Assembly: GCA_023248635.1 (NCBI GenBank)
Contig: JAHFED010000001.1
Span: 336,031 to 400,030 of the forward strand
DNA length: 64,000 nucleotides
Direction: 5' to 3'
Source of the DNA: Myxococcales bacterium
GTDB lineage: Bacteria > Myxococcota > UBA727 > VGSZ01
A program made the position numbers and the translations under genes. Positions 43,077 through 52,606 of the stretch are shown in pieces. The first letter of the stretch is position 1; every line of letters begins with the position of its first letter. A model generated the notes under the pieces. The model was not told the DNA's origin. It searched no databases and saw only the letters and a program-made list of their open reading frames with translations.

Positions 43077-44450
43077 TCAACCGAAGGAGATGTTCTGCTG
43101 GCCGGCCTCGAGCACGCGCACCGGCTGGATCGCCATCACCTTCATGAAGACGCGCAGCAGAAAGGGATCAAACTTATACATCATATCACTCATCATCAAC
43201 GTCAAGGCCACCTCGGGCCCGTAGGCCTCCCTGAAGGGACGCGCCGACGTCAAAGCGTCGTAGCAGGCGGCGACGTTGATGATCCCGCCATACAATCCCA
43301 ATTCGATCTTTGGCATCACCAATCGGACATTTCCTTGTTGATCCTTCATGGGCATCGAGTAGTCGACCTTCGACTCGTAGGAGGCGATGATCCTCTTGGT
43401 CATCTGGCTGTCGAGGCTGCGACCCTTCAACAGCGTCTTCACCGTGTGCAGCGGGAAGAGATCGATTTTCTTGCGCTCGTCCCTGGTGAGCGTGCGGCGC
43501 TTGTTGACGATGTCCTGGTCAATTTCGGCCATTCCAATATCATGAAACATGGCCGCCATTCCAAGCTCGTGCATCTGCGATCGATTCAATCCAAGCTCAT
43601 GGCCAAACACGATTGCAATGAGGGACGTGTTCACTGAATGATACATCAAATATTCTTCGATGGATCGCGTTGTGGTCATGCCCAGGAAGTGGCTCCGCTG
43701 TTCGACGCAGATGTCGACGAAGTCCTGCACGAGGCGAAGTGCCGGTTGCATCGAAGGCAGCTGCCCCCCTGATTGCAAACGTTCGATGAACCGTTTCATA
43801 TAGTAAATGGCGCGCGCGTAGACCGTCATCGCATACTTCTTGCGATCGACCTTTCGCTCCGCTTCGATGGCTGCGTCTTCGGCCTTGTCGAGCTGTTCTT
43901 GAATCCGGGCAAACTTGCCCACTTTGATGTTCAAGAGTTTGCGGCCGCCGGCGCCGTCTTCGTCGGTCTCTTTGTCGTTTTGCGGGCTGAAGATCCAGAT
44001 GAAGTCCTTGAGCTCCTGCACCTGTACCGGACGAGTAACGTTGAAGCCGCCAACGTCTCTGGTTTTGAACTCGTCGGTGAGGAAGCGGACGTTGTCGAGG
44101 GACGCAAAGTCGAGCTGGATCTGCTTGCCGTTGATGTACACCGTCGTTGCCACGGCCTGCAGCTGGTAGCTGCCGTCGACGGCGACGATGGTGTTCACGG
44201 CCTGGCGCAGGTTCTCGAACGGTTGAATGAAGATGTCGTTGTCCGGGTCGTACATCTTCACATTGCGAACGAGCATGTAGAGGGTCGAGATCGTCTGACG
44301 GCCCAGCTGCTGGAGCTTGGTGTCACGGCCGCGCTGCGCGACGCCCGGCTGCTTCTTCAGATCGATCTGGCCAATGGCGGCCTTGGTCTCACCCGGCGGC
44401 GACGACGTTGAGCCCGGTGATGGGGGTCTGGGTGGCGGTACGTTCGACAC
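43077..44450 (-). CDS. HD-domain protein, degenerate HD-GYP, with HEAT-partner-like N-terminal module
   Basis: The product is 457 residues with a GTG start and Shine-Dalgarno AAAGAGAG. Residues 45-165 form an N-terminal module (LVRNVKMYDPDNDIFIQPFE..., VYINGKQIQ, DNVRFLTDEF). The HD domain follows: YHSVNTSLIAIVFGHELGL, MAAMFHDIGMAEID (HD pair), LFPLHTVKTLL, and ACYDALTSARPFREAY. The diagnostic HHE...DGxGYP stretch of HD-GYP c-di-GMP phosphodiesterases is replaced by SYESKVDYSMP, so c-di-GMP hydrolysis is doubtful. The segment 43160-43810 is AT-richer than its surroundings. It lies 65 bp downstream of the HEAT protein, whose N-terminus is similar; they probably act together. Confidence 0.75.
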   Translation of the reverse strand: MSNVPPPRPPSPGSTSSPPGETKAAIGQIDLKKQPGVAQRGRDTKLQQLGRQTISTLYMLVRNVKMYDPDNDIFIQPFENLRQAVNTIVAVDGSYQLQAVATTVYINGKQIQLDFASLDNVRFLTDEFKTRDVGGFNVTRPVQVQELKDFIWIFSPQNDKETDEDGAGGRKLLNIKVGKFARIQEQLDKAEDAAIEAERKVDRKKYAMTVYARAIYYMKRFIERLQSGGQLPSMQPALRLVQDFVDICVEQRSHFLGMTTTRSIEEYLMYHSVNTSLIAIVFGHELGLNRSQMHELGMAAMFHDIGMAEIDQDIVNKRRTLTRDERKKIDLFPLHTVKTLLKGRSLDSQMTKRIIASYESKVDYSMPMKDQQGNVRLVMPKIELGLYGGIINVAACYDALTSARPFREAYGPEVALTLMMSDMMYKFDPFLLRVFMKVMAIQPVRVLEAGQQNISFG

Positions 44451-44515
44451 GGTCGCTCTCTTTCGATGGATCGCGGGCGAGCAGGAAGGTCGCTTCGACG
44501 AGCTGGCTCAGCCCC

Positions 44516-46300
44516 TCACGACAGGCGGGCTTTGACGTTGACGAGTGCTGCCTTGGCGCTCTCGCGCACATCTTTGGAATGGCGCTTCTGTGCGTCCTCG
44601 GACATGGCGTTGAGCAGGGTGATGGCGGCGATCGACGGCGCGCCCTCGTGACCCGCGATGACCAAGAACTTCAGATCGTCGACCTTGCGCTTGCCAAAGA
44701 GGCCGGCCTTGGCCTCGACGACCGTGGCGATGAAGGCGTCGACGGCGGGAGCACGCAGCTGCACCAACGCAGAAAAAAGCGCCTTTTTTTCGGCATCCAA
44801 CATCTTGTCGAATGGGTCACCTTGGATAATTTCAAGCAACATCGAAGCCCCGCGTTCTGGTGCGAAATTTGGCAGCATTCGCGCGGCTTGGGCGCGCATC
44901 TGGGCGTCTGGATGGCTCCGCACGGCCTTGGCGATGTACTCGAAGCAGTCGTCGGTGCCGTTCTTGCCGATGACAGCTAGCGTCTCCAGGCGCAAGACGG
45001 CGTTGGGGTGTTCAAGAATGGCTGCGAAGACGACGAACTTGTTTGGTGGATTGATCTTGTCAATCACATACACCATATCTTTGACGAAATTCGATGATGT
45101 GTGCGTCAATCGGCTCGCAAAGGTGTCGAGGTGCCCGCGGCCGACGTCGGCAAGCACGTCGCACACCAGCCGTCGGTTCGGCAGCAGCTGCAGGGTCTCG
45201 AGCATCTCGAGCAGGGGAATGATGGCTTCGACGCCGAGGCTCTGCAGGTAACGCCGAACGCCGTCGGCGTCTTTGACGATGCCTGTGTTCAGGATCTGCC
45301 CGATGGCCTGCACGCGTTGGCTCTCGCCCATGCGCGATCGGAAGCGATCGGCGCAGCGCTCGACGATGTCCTTTTGGTGGATCGAAGCGCCCTTGGCCGC
45401 CGACACCGGAAAGCGCGCCCGGATTTGATCGATGGCGGTGAAGTTCTCTTGCAGGATGAGGGCATCTAGCAGCTGCACGAAGGCTTCGGCGACGTCTTCG
45501 AAATTCTCCTCACCCGTGTCGAGTTCGAGGAGCTGGAACAGCACCGTGACCAGCTTGCCCAGCTGCCGCGATTCCTCGCGCACCAACCCGCCCTGCACCC
45601 GCGCCCGATCCGCCGGCGTCGACGTCACGCCTTGGATCACGGCCCCCCGCATCGTGTCCACAGCGTCGAGGTGGAGATCGAGATCCTCCGACGAGATGCG
45701 GGCAAAGCGCAAGTAGTCGTCGGAGTTCGATTGCAGCTGCCGGTAGAGGTAGGCCACGACCTTCTCGATCTCGATCTCGACCTCCTCTAGGTCCTCGTCT
45801 GCCAGAGCCTTGAAGCCTTCGACGACGACGTATTCGATGCTTTCGAGCTCGGCCTTCCACAGGGATGTAATGATGTCTTCGCGGTTCTTTTTCTCCGCGT
45901 CGCCGGCGGCCATGCAGATGAGATAGAAGCGCTGGAGTTCTTGGGCGGTGACGCCTTGCTTGAACATCAAGAGGCGGATGCCATTCTGCCAGAGCGGATA
46001 GACGATGTTGTTTTCGCGGCTGTCGTCCTCAAAGACGAAATGCGGACCAATCTTATAGGCCATTGCATCAAGTTTGAGCGAAACCATCGGGTACTTATTC
46101 AGCAAATCCAGCATGCCCTGAGTAAAGGGCTCGAGGTATTCGCCGTAGCGATCCGTGTTGTGTCGGTAGAGCGCGATCTGTTTGAGGGAGCGGCGGAGAC
46201 GGTCGAAGACCACCGTGGCTTCTCGGGCCATTGCCTCTTTGTGCTCGTCGACGGGCTTGGGTTTTTCTCCCTCTTTGGCTCGCGCCTGCGATTCGGCCAT
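44516..46300 (-). CDS. HEAT-repeat-like signalling protein, partner of the HD protein
   Basis: The product is 594 residues. Residues 25-150 (RLRRSLKQIALYRHNTDRYG, DAMAYKIGPHFVFEDDSREN, NGIRLLMFKQGVTAQELQRF) match in layout the N-terminal module of the adjacent HD protein. A charged coiled segment (EDLEEVEIEIEKVV) follows, then helical repeats of HEAT type to the end (AAILEHPNAVLRLETLAVIG, RSHPDAQMRAQAARML). No TM helix or catalytic motif is seen. ATG 46300 was preferred to GTG 46330 because it is preceded by a GA-rich Shine-Dalgarno. Divergent from the pfkB-like gene. Confidence 0.7.
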   Translation of the reverse strand: MAESQARAKEGEKPKPVDEHKEAMAREATVVFDRLRRSLKQIALYRHNTDRYGEYLEPFTQGMLDLLNKYPMVSLKLDAMAYKIGPHFVFEDDSRENNIVYPLWQNGIRLLMFKQGVTAQELQRFYLICMAAGDAEKKNREDIITSLWKAELESIEYVVVEGFKALADEDLEEVEIEIEKVVAYLYRQLQSNSDDYLRFARISSEDLDLHLDAVDTMRGAVIQGVTSTPADRARVQGGLVREESRQLGKLVTVLFQLLELDTGEENFEDVAEAFVQLLDALILQENFTAIDQIRARFPVSAAKGASIHQKDIVERCADRFRSRMGESQRVQAIGQILNTGIVKDADGVRRYLQSLGVEAIIPLLEMLETLQLLPNRRLVCDVLADVGRGHLDTFASRLTHTSSNFVKDMVYVIDKINPPNKFVVFAAILEHPNAVLRLETLAVIGKNGTDDCFEYIAKAVRSHPDAQMRAQAARMLPNFAPERGASMLLEIIQGDPFDKMLDAEKKALFSALVQLRAPAVDAFIATVVEAKAGLFGKRKVDDLKFLVIAGHEGAPSIAAITLLNAMSEDAQKRHSKDVRESAKAALVNVKARLS

Positions 46301-46484
46301 CGTCGTTTCCGTCCCTCTCAGCAGTGACACGCGCGCAGGTGTGGCGATTCGGGATAATAGTGCTGACAGGGTTCGGAACGGTTCTCACACGGCCTGCCGG
46401 CCAGAAAATTTCTTGCCCTCGGGCCGGGCGGCCATTCTTCGACAGATCGTCGGCTCGTGGCCCCGCCGACCCTGCGCCCACAGC

Positions 46485-46520
46485 GTCAGCAACGTCAGCA
46501 ACGTCAGCAACGTCAGCAAC
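46485..46520. repeat. 9-bp tandem microsatellite
   Basis: Four perfect copies of GTCAGCAAC lie 23 bp upstream of the PfkB-family start codon, in the divergent intergenic region. Copy number changes would alter leader length by 9 nt. Confidence 0.85.
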
Positions 46521-46542
46521 GAACGGAACCGTAGCAGAACTC

Positions 46543-47595
46543 ATGCGTCGACCGCCCACCCGCCTTCCGACTCTCCGCAGCGCGCCACGCGGGCGCGTCG
46601 TCGTCTTCGGCGAGGTGCTCTGCGATCTCTTCGCGCCGACGAGCGGCTTGATCGCTGAGGCGGACCACCTGGTCCCGCGCCTCGGCGGCGCGCCCGCCAA
46701 CGTCGCTGTGCAGCTCGCCCGCCTCGGGGTGCCGACGAGCCTGATCACTGCGACGGGGGCCGATCCCTTCGGCGTGCGCCTGCGCCAAGAGCTGGAGCGC
46801 GAGGGCGTCGACGTCGACGCTGTGGCTTGTCGTCCGTTGCGCCGCACGGGCGTCACCCTGGTGGAGGTGGATGCCGATGGGGAGCGCCGTTTTTTTGGCT
46901 TTCGGGAAAACAGCGCCGATCTGTCCCTGGACGTCGAAGACACGGAGTGTCCCGCTGCGCGACGGGCCGTGCGAGGTGCTGCCATTCTGCACACGGGCAC
47001 GGTGAGCCTGCGCTCCCCCTCGTCGAGGCGGGCCACACGCGCGCTGCAGCAACGTGCCCGCGCCGGCGGAGCATTGGTGAGCCTCGACGTCAATCTGCGC
47101 CCGGGCATGTTCCCCTCCTTGCCCCTCCTCCTGCGCCTGGCCAACGCCGCCGTCGGCGCCGCCGACATCGTCAAGGCGACGCGGGAGGAGGCGCGAGCGC
47201 TCTTGGGCAAGGCGGCTTCCGACGCTGGCCTCGTCAAGAGTCTCTTGGCGCGGGGACCCCGCTTGGTGCTGCTGACCTTCGGCGACGAGGGCTGCCTGCT
47301 CGCAACGCGCAAGACCTCCGTGCGGCTGTACCCCGGGCAGGCCACCCGCACCGTCGACGCCACGGGGGCTGGCGACGCCTTCGTCGGCGCCGCGCTCGCC
47401 TGGTTGTGGCGACGTAAGCTCCAGCGCGCCGACCTCGATGAGCTTGGCGGTGACGAGCTCAGTGCGCTGGGCCTGCAGGCGGGCATCGCGGGCGCCGCGG
47501 CGGTCACCGCCAAGGGCGCGACCACGGCCATGCTCTCGCAGGCAGCGCTGGAGCAGCGCGTGGGTCCGGCTCTCGATCGGAAGGAACGCGGGTGA
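46543..47595 (+). CDS. PfkB-family sugar kinase
   Basis: The product is 350 residues. N-terminal signature GGAPANVAVQLARLG after VVVFGEVLCDLF, substrate-binding NSAD region (RENSADLSL), and the C-terminal active-site motif DATGAGDAFVGAALAW with the catalytic Asp. The overall layout is closest to fructokinase or 2-keto-3-deoxygluconate kinase types; the sugar cannot be fixed from sequence. The start at 46543 was chosen because the upstream open frame lies over the microsatellite and promoter region. The stop overlaps the next start (GTGA). It heads a run of plus-strand genes to 55545. Confidence 0.85.
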   Translation: MRRPPTRLPTLRSAPRGRVVVFGEVLCDLFAPTSGLIAEADHLVPRLGGAPANVAVQLARLGVPTSLITATGADPFGVRLRQELEREGVDVDAVACRPLRRTGVTLVEVDADGERRFFGFRENSADLSLDVEDTECPAARRAVRGAAILHTGTVSLRSPSSRRATRALQQRARAGGALVSLDVNLRPGMFPSLPLLLRLANAAVGAADIVKATREEARALLGKAASDAGLVKSLLARGPRLVLLTFGDEGCLLATRKTSVRLYPGQATRTVDATGAGDAFVGAALAWLWRRKLQRADLDELGGDELSALGLQAGIAGAAAVTAKGATTAMLSQAALEQRVGPALDRKERG

Positions 47596-49292
47596 GCCTG
47601 ACCGAGCGCCCAGAGGAGTCGCTGCCGCCGTCGTCACCTGCTTTTGGCGACGTACGCGCCGCCTTCTTGTCGGGCAAGAGCCGCGCTGCCCGCGCTCTTC
47701 TCGACGAGCAGCGGCCCGTCCCGGCTTGCAGCGCCGACGCCGCGCTGGCGGCCGAGGTGTACGCCGCCACCGGCGCCATGCGCCGATCGGATGCGATCTT
47801 GCGGTGGGCCGCAATGCGCTTCGGCGCCGACGACGACGTTGCCGCTCTCGCTGCGGTGCGCGCTGCCCTGGCGCGGGGTCACGAACGCACGGCCAAGGTG
47901 CTGCTGGGCGATCGACCAGGGCGGGCGCGCGACGTGTTGCGGGCCCGCCTCACCCACAGCTCGGTGGAGCCCCACGCCGACGATGACGTCGACACCGCCA
48001 TCGACGTCGTGCTGGCCATGAGCGATCCCGCCGCCGCCGTGAGTGCGGCCATGGCTGTTTTCACGCGAGCTCCATCGTCGTCCCGCGCGCGCTTGGTGTG
48101 TGCGCGAATGATGCGAGCATCGGGCAAGCTCGACGAGGGACGCATCTTGCTCAAAGTGGCGGCCCGCGCGCCTCTCGAGGACGCCCGCATCGAGCTGGCC
48201 TCCGCCCTCGCTCTCGTCGCCGACGAAATCCAAGATGAGGCCAGCCTCGCCACCGCGCGGGCCCGCGCCCGCCATCCCGATCTGGCGCAGGACCACGAGC
48301 TGCGACTGCTGCTGACCCTGCTCGCGTGGTCCGCTGGACGACGCGACGACGCCGCTGCCGTCACGGCTGGCGCGAGCGATTTGCTCTTGGTGGAGCGCTC
48401 CGCCGCCGTCTTTCTCGCCGGGGGACCCGCGCCTTCGGCAGGCTCCATCCGCGGGGCCGCTCCCCGTCGCGCCGGCGCCAACGAGAAAAAGGCCAAACCC
48501 GGCAAGAAGAAGCCCGAGTTCGCCGTCGTCGACGCTGATGGGAGCGTCCCGGCGGCTTGGCGGCGGCCGCTGGCCATCTGGATGCTCGTGTTTTGCGGCA
48601 TCTATTTCACCTTCTTCACGGCCAACCAGGTCCTCAACGTTTCGCACCCAGCCCCCACCGAAGAAGGCACGGATCAGGCGGTGACCGCCGTCGACGCCGG
48701 CGTCGACATCAACGACTTGAAGCCCCGCGTCGACGCTGCTGCCTTCCGCACCCGGGCCTATGCCTGCAACGTCAACGTGCCCCCCGTCGTCGACATCGGC
48801 CTGCCCTTCTCCCGGGTCATCGATGGCCTCGCGGGCAAGCGCTTCGACGAGCGCCCCTTCAAGCCGGCCCGTGAGCCCGTGGCCCTCGACGCCGAACTCT
48901 TGGGGCGCGAGGACCTTCGATTCATCACCCTCGGCACCGGAGGCCGCGCCGAGCCGGCGCTGCTCGTCGGCCACGATCTCGCTGCGGGCGGCGGCGGCGG
49001 CGACGCCGTCATTGGCTACGCACTCTTCCCGACCACCAGCACCAACCGCCCGGCCCTCGAATCCGTCATCGACATGACCACGGTCCCGCTGGGAGAGCCG
49101 AGCATCACACCCTGCCCGGGTTCACAGCTGCCCGGCCACGAAAAGCCCGACGCCTCGTGCTTTCGGGCCAAGGCTCCCTGCGAAGGCGTCGACGTCATCG
49201 TGCGCGCCGTCTGCCCTCTCGACAGCGTCGTCAAAGACGCGCAGGCCCTCGGTGCTTGCCAACTCGACGCCGTCCTCGTCACTGCCCGCTGA
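47592..49292 (+). CDS. Single-pass membrane protein with helical-repeat cytosolic part
   Basis: The product is 566 residues with a GTG start coupled to the PfkB stop and Shine-Dalgarno AAGGA. Residues 20-290 are Ala/Arg-rich helical pairs resembling TPR or Sel1-type repeats. A basic linker (NEKKAKPGKKKPEF) precedes one TM helix (about 326-345, LAIWMLVFCGIYFTFFTANQ). The remaining 215 residues are exported and carry six cysteines (for example CFRAKAPCEGVDV, CPLD, GACQLD), likely disulphide-bonded, with a Gly-rich turn (AAGGGGGDAV). It is topologically a type II membrane protein. I do not recognise the extracellular domain. Confidence 0.65.
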   Translation: MSLTERPEESLPPSSPAFGDVRAAFLSGKSRAARALLDEQRPVPACSADAALAAEVYAATGAMRRSDAILRWAAMRFGADDDVAALAAVRAALARGHERTAKVLLGDRPGRARDVLRARLTHSSVEPHADDDVDTAIDVVLAMSDPAAAVSAAMAVFTRAPSSSRARLVCARMMRASGKLDEGRILLKVAARAPLEDARIELASALALVADEIQDEASLATARARARHPDLAQDHELRLLLTLLAWSAGRRDDAAAVTAGASDLLLVERSAAVFLAGGPAPSAGSIRGAAPRRAGANEKKAKPGKKKPEFAVVDADGSVPAAWRRPLAIWMLVFCGIYFTFFTANQVLNVSHPAPTEEGTDQAVTAVDAGVDINDLKPRVDAAAFRTRAYACNVNVPPVVDIGLPFSRVIDGLAGKRFDERPFKPAREPVALDAELLGREDLRFITLGTGGRAEPALLVGHDLAAGGGGGDAVIGYALFPTTSTNRPALESVIDMTTVPLGEPSITPCPGSQLPGHEKPDASCFRAKAPCEGVDVIVRAVCPLDSVVKDAQALGACQLDAVLVTAR

Positions 49293-49326
49293 GCCATTCC
49301 TTCTCTTTGCGACGTCGGAGCCTTGC

Positions 49327-50031
49327 ATGGCGATTGTTCGGCCCTTTCGCGGTGCGCGGCCGGTACCAGCTCGCGTCGACCCCACCTCCCTCGCTTTGGG
49401 AAAGCCGGTGGCCGACGTCGACGACGACGTTGCTGCCGAGCTGCTCGCCCGGGATCCCCGCAACGCCATTGGCCTGCTCCGGGGCTCCCCCGCGCGCGCG
49501 GCCTTCCTGCTGAAAGAGCAACTGCGGGCCGGCGTCGTCGTGCGCGATGTGCGGCCGTCCTTGTATGTGCTGAAGGTGCAGGGTGCTGCTCCCCGCCTCG
49601 GTTTCTTCGCCGTCGTTCGGGCGGACTCCGTCGACGTCGATGGCCCCATTGATCCCGCTGCTGCCGACCGGCTGCAGGCCATGGGCGTCGCCGTCGAGCC
49701 GGCCGTGATCCGCTACAGCGACCAAAGGGGACGCGTGGCGCGCTCGCTGGAGAGTGAGACCGAGCGTGAGCCCGACGCCGCCTTCGTGATCGAGGGCCGG
49801 CCCTGCGAGCTGTGGGCCGTCGACGACGACAGCGCTGTCGCCCGTGTCACCGCGCTGATCGAGGCCCAGAGCTTGAGGGTCGCCGGCAACGCGCCCGGGG
49901 CAGCGCAGCGCTCGCTGGTGCACGACGACGACGCACGGGGATTCGCCCTGGCCTTCTTCGTCGACGAAGAATCGCCCGTCGACCTGGTGCCCATCGGCGT
50001 GGTGCTGCACACCCTGACCGGCGCCTTGTGA
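49327..50031 (+). CDS. DUF1015-like protein (short)
   Basis: The product is 234 residues. The N-terminus (MAIVRPFRGARPVPARVDP, ALGKPVADV, ARDPRNAIGLLR) follows the DUF1015 opening (pattern I-R-P-F-R-x-x-R-Y...N). It is about half of the usual 400 or so residues, so it is a truncated or divergent member. LYVLKVQGAAPRLGFFAVVR and HTLTGAL near the end are further matches to the family pattern. Function is unknown. ATG 49327 was chosen at the family's N-terminus. It lies 34 bp after the membrane protein and 10 bp before the DHH-like gene. Confidence 0.5.
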   Translation: MAIVRPFRGARPVPARVDPTSLALGKPVADVDDDVAAELLARDPRNAIGLLRGSPARAAFLLKEQLRAGVVVRDVRPSLYVLKVQGAAPRLGFFAVVRADSVDVDGPIDPAAADRLQAMGVAVEPAVIRYSDQRGRVARSLESETEREPDAAFVIEGRPCELWAVDDDSAVARVTALIEAQSLRVAGNAPGAAQRSLVHDDDARGFALAFFVDEESPVDLVPIGVVLHTLTGAL

Positions 50032-50041
50032 CCCTGCGCTT

Positions 50042-51013
50042 GTGGGTTGGGTCGACGGTCTGTACTCCGCAGGGGTGCTGCGTCTTGTCTGGGTGACCCA
50101 CCCGCGCCATCTGCCCAAAGCCCCCGCCGGTCGGGCGGTCGTCGTCGACGTCGCCTTCGCCGCCGCCGGCCAATGGAAGAACAAGACCAAGCCCTTCATC
50201 GATGCCTTGGGCGATCGGCTCGCCATGTACGTCGACCACCACGAACACCGCGAAGCCTGGCCTCTTTACATCGACGACCCGCGTTTTCTCTTGGTGCAAA
50301 ACCGCGTTGCCCATGCGTGCCCCGAGCTCGTCACCCCCGAGCTTTGTGCGCGCCTGGGTCCCGTCGACGTCGTCGTCGCCCACCACGACTTCGATGGCTT
50401 GCTCTCGGCCGTCAAAGTCGTGCGGCAGGGCAAAGCGCCCTGGCCCGAGGCCGACGAAGACGCCCGTGCCATCGACTCCCCGGGACGGGGCCACACGCTC
50501 TCCGCCGTCGGCGCGCGCCTGGCCCTCGCCATGGACGAGTCGGCGGTGGTGATGGAACGACCCGCGGCCCTGGCCTTCAACACCCGCCTGGCCACCGCGC
50601 TGGTCGACGGTCCTTCGCTGCCCCTGGTCTTGGACGAGGAAGTCGACGCCCTGGCGCGCGCCGCACGTCGAGCCGAAGACGAGGCCCGCGTCGTCGTCGA
50701 CAACAGGGGGCGACTTGAGGCTCCTGGCGTCTTCGTGGTGCGCGTGGGCCAAAAGCAAGACAACCGCATGAGGCGCAACCTGCTCGTCCTCGCCGAAGAG
50801 CGCGCCTCAATCGGCGCGCTCTGGGAGCCCGATCCCCAAGGCGGCGCCTGGATGACCGCCGCCACCTTCGATCAGCAGCTGGATCTCGAAGACGTCGACG
50901 GCTTCGAAGGCGGCCGCTCGGACTATCGCTTCGCCCGCGCCCACGGACCCGGCACCGACCTCGTCGACGCCCTCTCCCGCCTCGTGAGCGCGGCCCCGCG
51001 CCTCGCATCCTGA
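50042..51013 (+). CDS. DHH-like protein, apparent re-ordered motifs
   Basis: The product is 323 residues. VVVDVAF (Asp36), MYVDHHEH (DHH at 65-67), then VVAHHDFDGLLSAVK (114-126), which looks like the H-x-D-x-D-G motif I of DHH phosphoesterases but placed after, not before, the DHH motif. AIDSPGRGHTLSAVG follows. The same order appears in the 12734 product. The last 100 residues have no recognised DHHA1 GGGH motif. The start is GTG 50042 or GTG 50075. It lies in a tight operon 10 bp after the DUF1015-like gene. A nucleotide phosphoesterase role is possible but unproven. Confidence 0.5.
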   Translation: MGWVDGLYSAGVLRLVWVTHPRHLPKAPAGRAVVVDVAFAAAGQWKNKTKPFIDALGDRLAMYVDHHEHREAWPLYIDDPRFLLVQNRVAHACPELVTPELCARLGPVDVVVAHHDFDGLLSAVKVVRQGKAPWPEADEDARAIDSPGRGHTLSAVGARLALAMDESAVVMERPAALAFNTRLATALVDGPSLPLVLDEEVDALARAARRAEDEARVVVDNRGRLEAPGVFVVRVGQKQDNRMRRNLLVLAEERASIGALWEPDPQGGAWMTAATFDQQLDLEDVDGFEGGRSDYRFARAHGPGTDLVDALSRLVSAAPRLAS

Positions 51014-51062
51014 GGACCACGTCTCCGTGGCGCCGGGGCCCCAGACCCGCTAACGCGGACGA

Positions 51063-52571
51063 ATGAGTGCTCGCCTCCCCCTCCTCGTCGTCCTCAACGG
51101 CCTGGCCTTGGCGGTTGCCTGCGCGTCGACGCCGACACCGAAGCCCACTGCTGTGGTGGTCGACGACGCTGCTGCCGACGAAGATGTCAACAGCGCGCGC
51201 TTGTGTCGGATCATCGCCGACGTCGACGACGCCGCCACCCGGGCCGGTCTGGGCGCGTTGCGTCAACGCTTCGACGCCGCGCCGGCGACCGATCGACACG
51301 CGGTCTTTGGGGCCGCCCTCGCTCTGTCCAAGCTCGAAGATCGCTTCCGCGCCTTTCACGAAGACGGCGCCGCCCATCCCGATTCCCCCGTCGGCGCCCT
51401 GGGCGAGTGCCTTGTGTATGCCGACTGGAAGCTGCGCAACGAGTCGCAGCAGGCCTGCAACAGAGCCCGGAATCTCCTCGGCGAACACATCGCCCCCGTC
51501 GACGTCGCCCAGGTGAAGCTGCTGGCGCGCACCGGCGACCCCGCTGGAGCCGTCGCCGCCGCCGATCTGGCCCTGCAAAAAGCGCCCGGCTGCGAAGCCC
51601 TGCACCTCGCCCGGGCCTTCGCCGTGGCCAGCCTGGGCGACGTCGAAGCGAGCAAGGCGGCTTGGGGGGCAGCGTCCGAAAAGGTCGCCGGCTGCTTTGT
51701 GTGCTCCCTCGAACGCGCGAAGTTGCTCGAGAGCACTGAAGGCCGCGCCGCCGCCGCCGGCGAATACGAGCGCGCCTTGAAGCTCGCCCCCGACCACGCC
51801 GACACGCTGCGACGTTTTGCTGCCTCAGTGGCCGGCGTCGACGACGTGCGGGCCTTGAGCGCCTACAGCGCGGCGGTGGATGCCGGCGCCAAGGACTTCG
51901 CAACCTTGACCGCAGCGTCGCGCCTCGCGGGTCGCCTGGCCCTGACGCCCGAACAAGTCGACAAAGCCCTGAGCTTCGCGCGTCGCGCCGTCGACGCTGG
52001 CAAGACCGATCCCGATGCCCGTCGGCTGGTCGTCCAGCTCGCCATGAAAAAGGGCGACCACGCCGCAGCAGAGACGGCGGCACGCGCGCTGCTCGATCTG
52101 GTCCCCGACGACGTCGTCGGCCACATCGCCCTGGCCCGAGCTGCGATGGAGACCGGTCGCTTGGAGCAGGCGGTCGTGCACTACGATCTCGCGCAAGCCG
52201 AGCTGTCGGCGGGCCGGACCGCCGGGCTCGACGAGGGCACCGTGAGCGCGGTGCGGGCCGAGAGGCAGGGTCTGCTTGCGCAGCTGATGGTCGACGAGGC
52301 GACCCCTCCGTCGGGCAGCGCCGACTCCGTCGTCAAAGTGACACAGCGCGGACTGCAAAAACTCTGGAAGGAACGCGTAAAGCAAAACGTTAGCGGCGGG
52401 ACCCTCACTGTGGTGGTGGAGACCGATGCCAGCGGCGCCGTCGTCGAAGTCCTCGTCAAAGAAGGCGAAGTCAAAGACGCAGCGTTGCGCGCTGCCACGG
52501 TGGCTTGGCTGCGAAGGGCGAACATCAAAGGCGGAGCGCGGCGCTACACCCTCGACCTCAGCCTCCTCTAG
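51063..52571 (+). CDS. TPR lipoprotein with TonB-like C-terminal domain
   Basis: The product is 502 residues. The signal peptide ends at lipobox AVAC (about 17-20). About eight TPR-type repeats span 110-390 (AQVKLLARTGDPAGAVAAAD, AGEYERALKLAPDHADTLRR, AETAARALLDLVPDDVVGHI). The last 95 residues, including GTLTVVVETDASGAVVEVLV and ALRAATVAWLRRANI, resemble the AgmX/TonB C-terminal fold found in myxobacterial envelope and gliding proteins. It is probably an outer- or inner-membrane lipoprotein scaffold. It lies 36 bp before asd. Confidence 0.7.
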   Translation: MSARLPLLVVLNGLALAVACASTPTPKPTAVVVDDAAADEDVNSARLCRIIADVDDAATRAGLGALRQRFDAAPATDRHAVFGAALALSKLEDRFRAFHEDGAAHPDSPVGALGECLVYADWKLRNESQQACNRARNLLGEHIAPVDVAQVKLLARTGDPAGAVAAADLALQKAPGCEALHLARAFAVASLGDVEASKAAWGAASEKVAGCFVCSLERAKLLESTEGRAAAAGEYERALKLAPDHADTLRRFAASVAGVDDVRALSAYSAAVDAGAKDFATLTAASRLAGRLALTPEQVDKALSFARRAVDAGKTDPDARRLVVQLAMKKGDHAAAETAARALLDLVPDDVVGHIALARAAMETGRLEQAVVHYDLAQAELSAGRTAGLDEGTVSAVRAERQGLLAQLMVDEATPPSGSADSVVKVTQRGLQKLWKERVKQNVSGGTLTVVVETDASGAVVEVLVKEGEVKDAALRAATVAWLRRANIKGGARRYTLDLSLL

Positions 52572-52606
52572 CCCCGGGCCGGCGGCCCACCAGCCCAAGG
52601 ACGATC

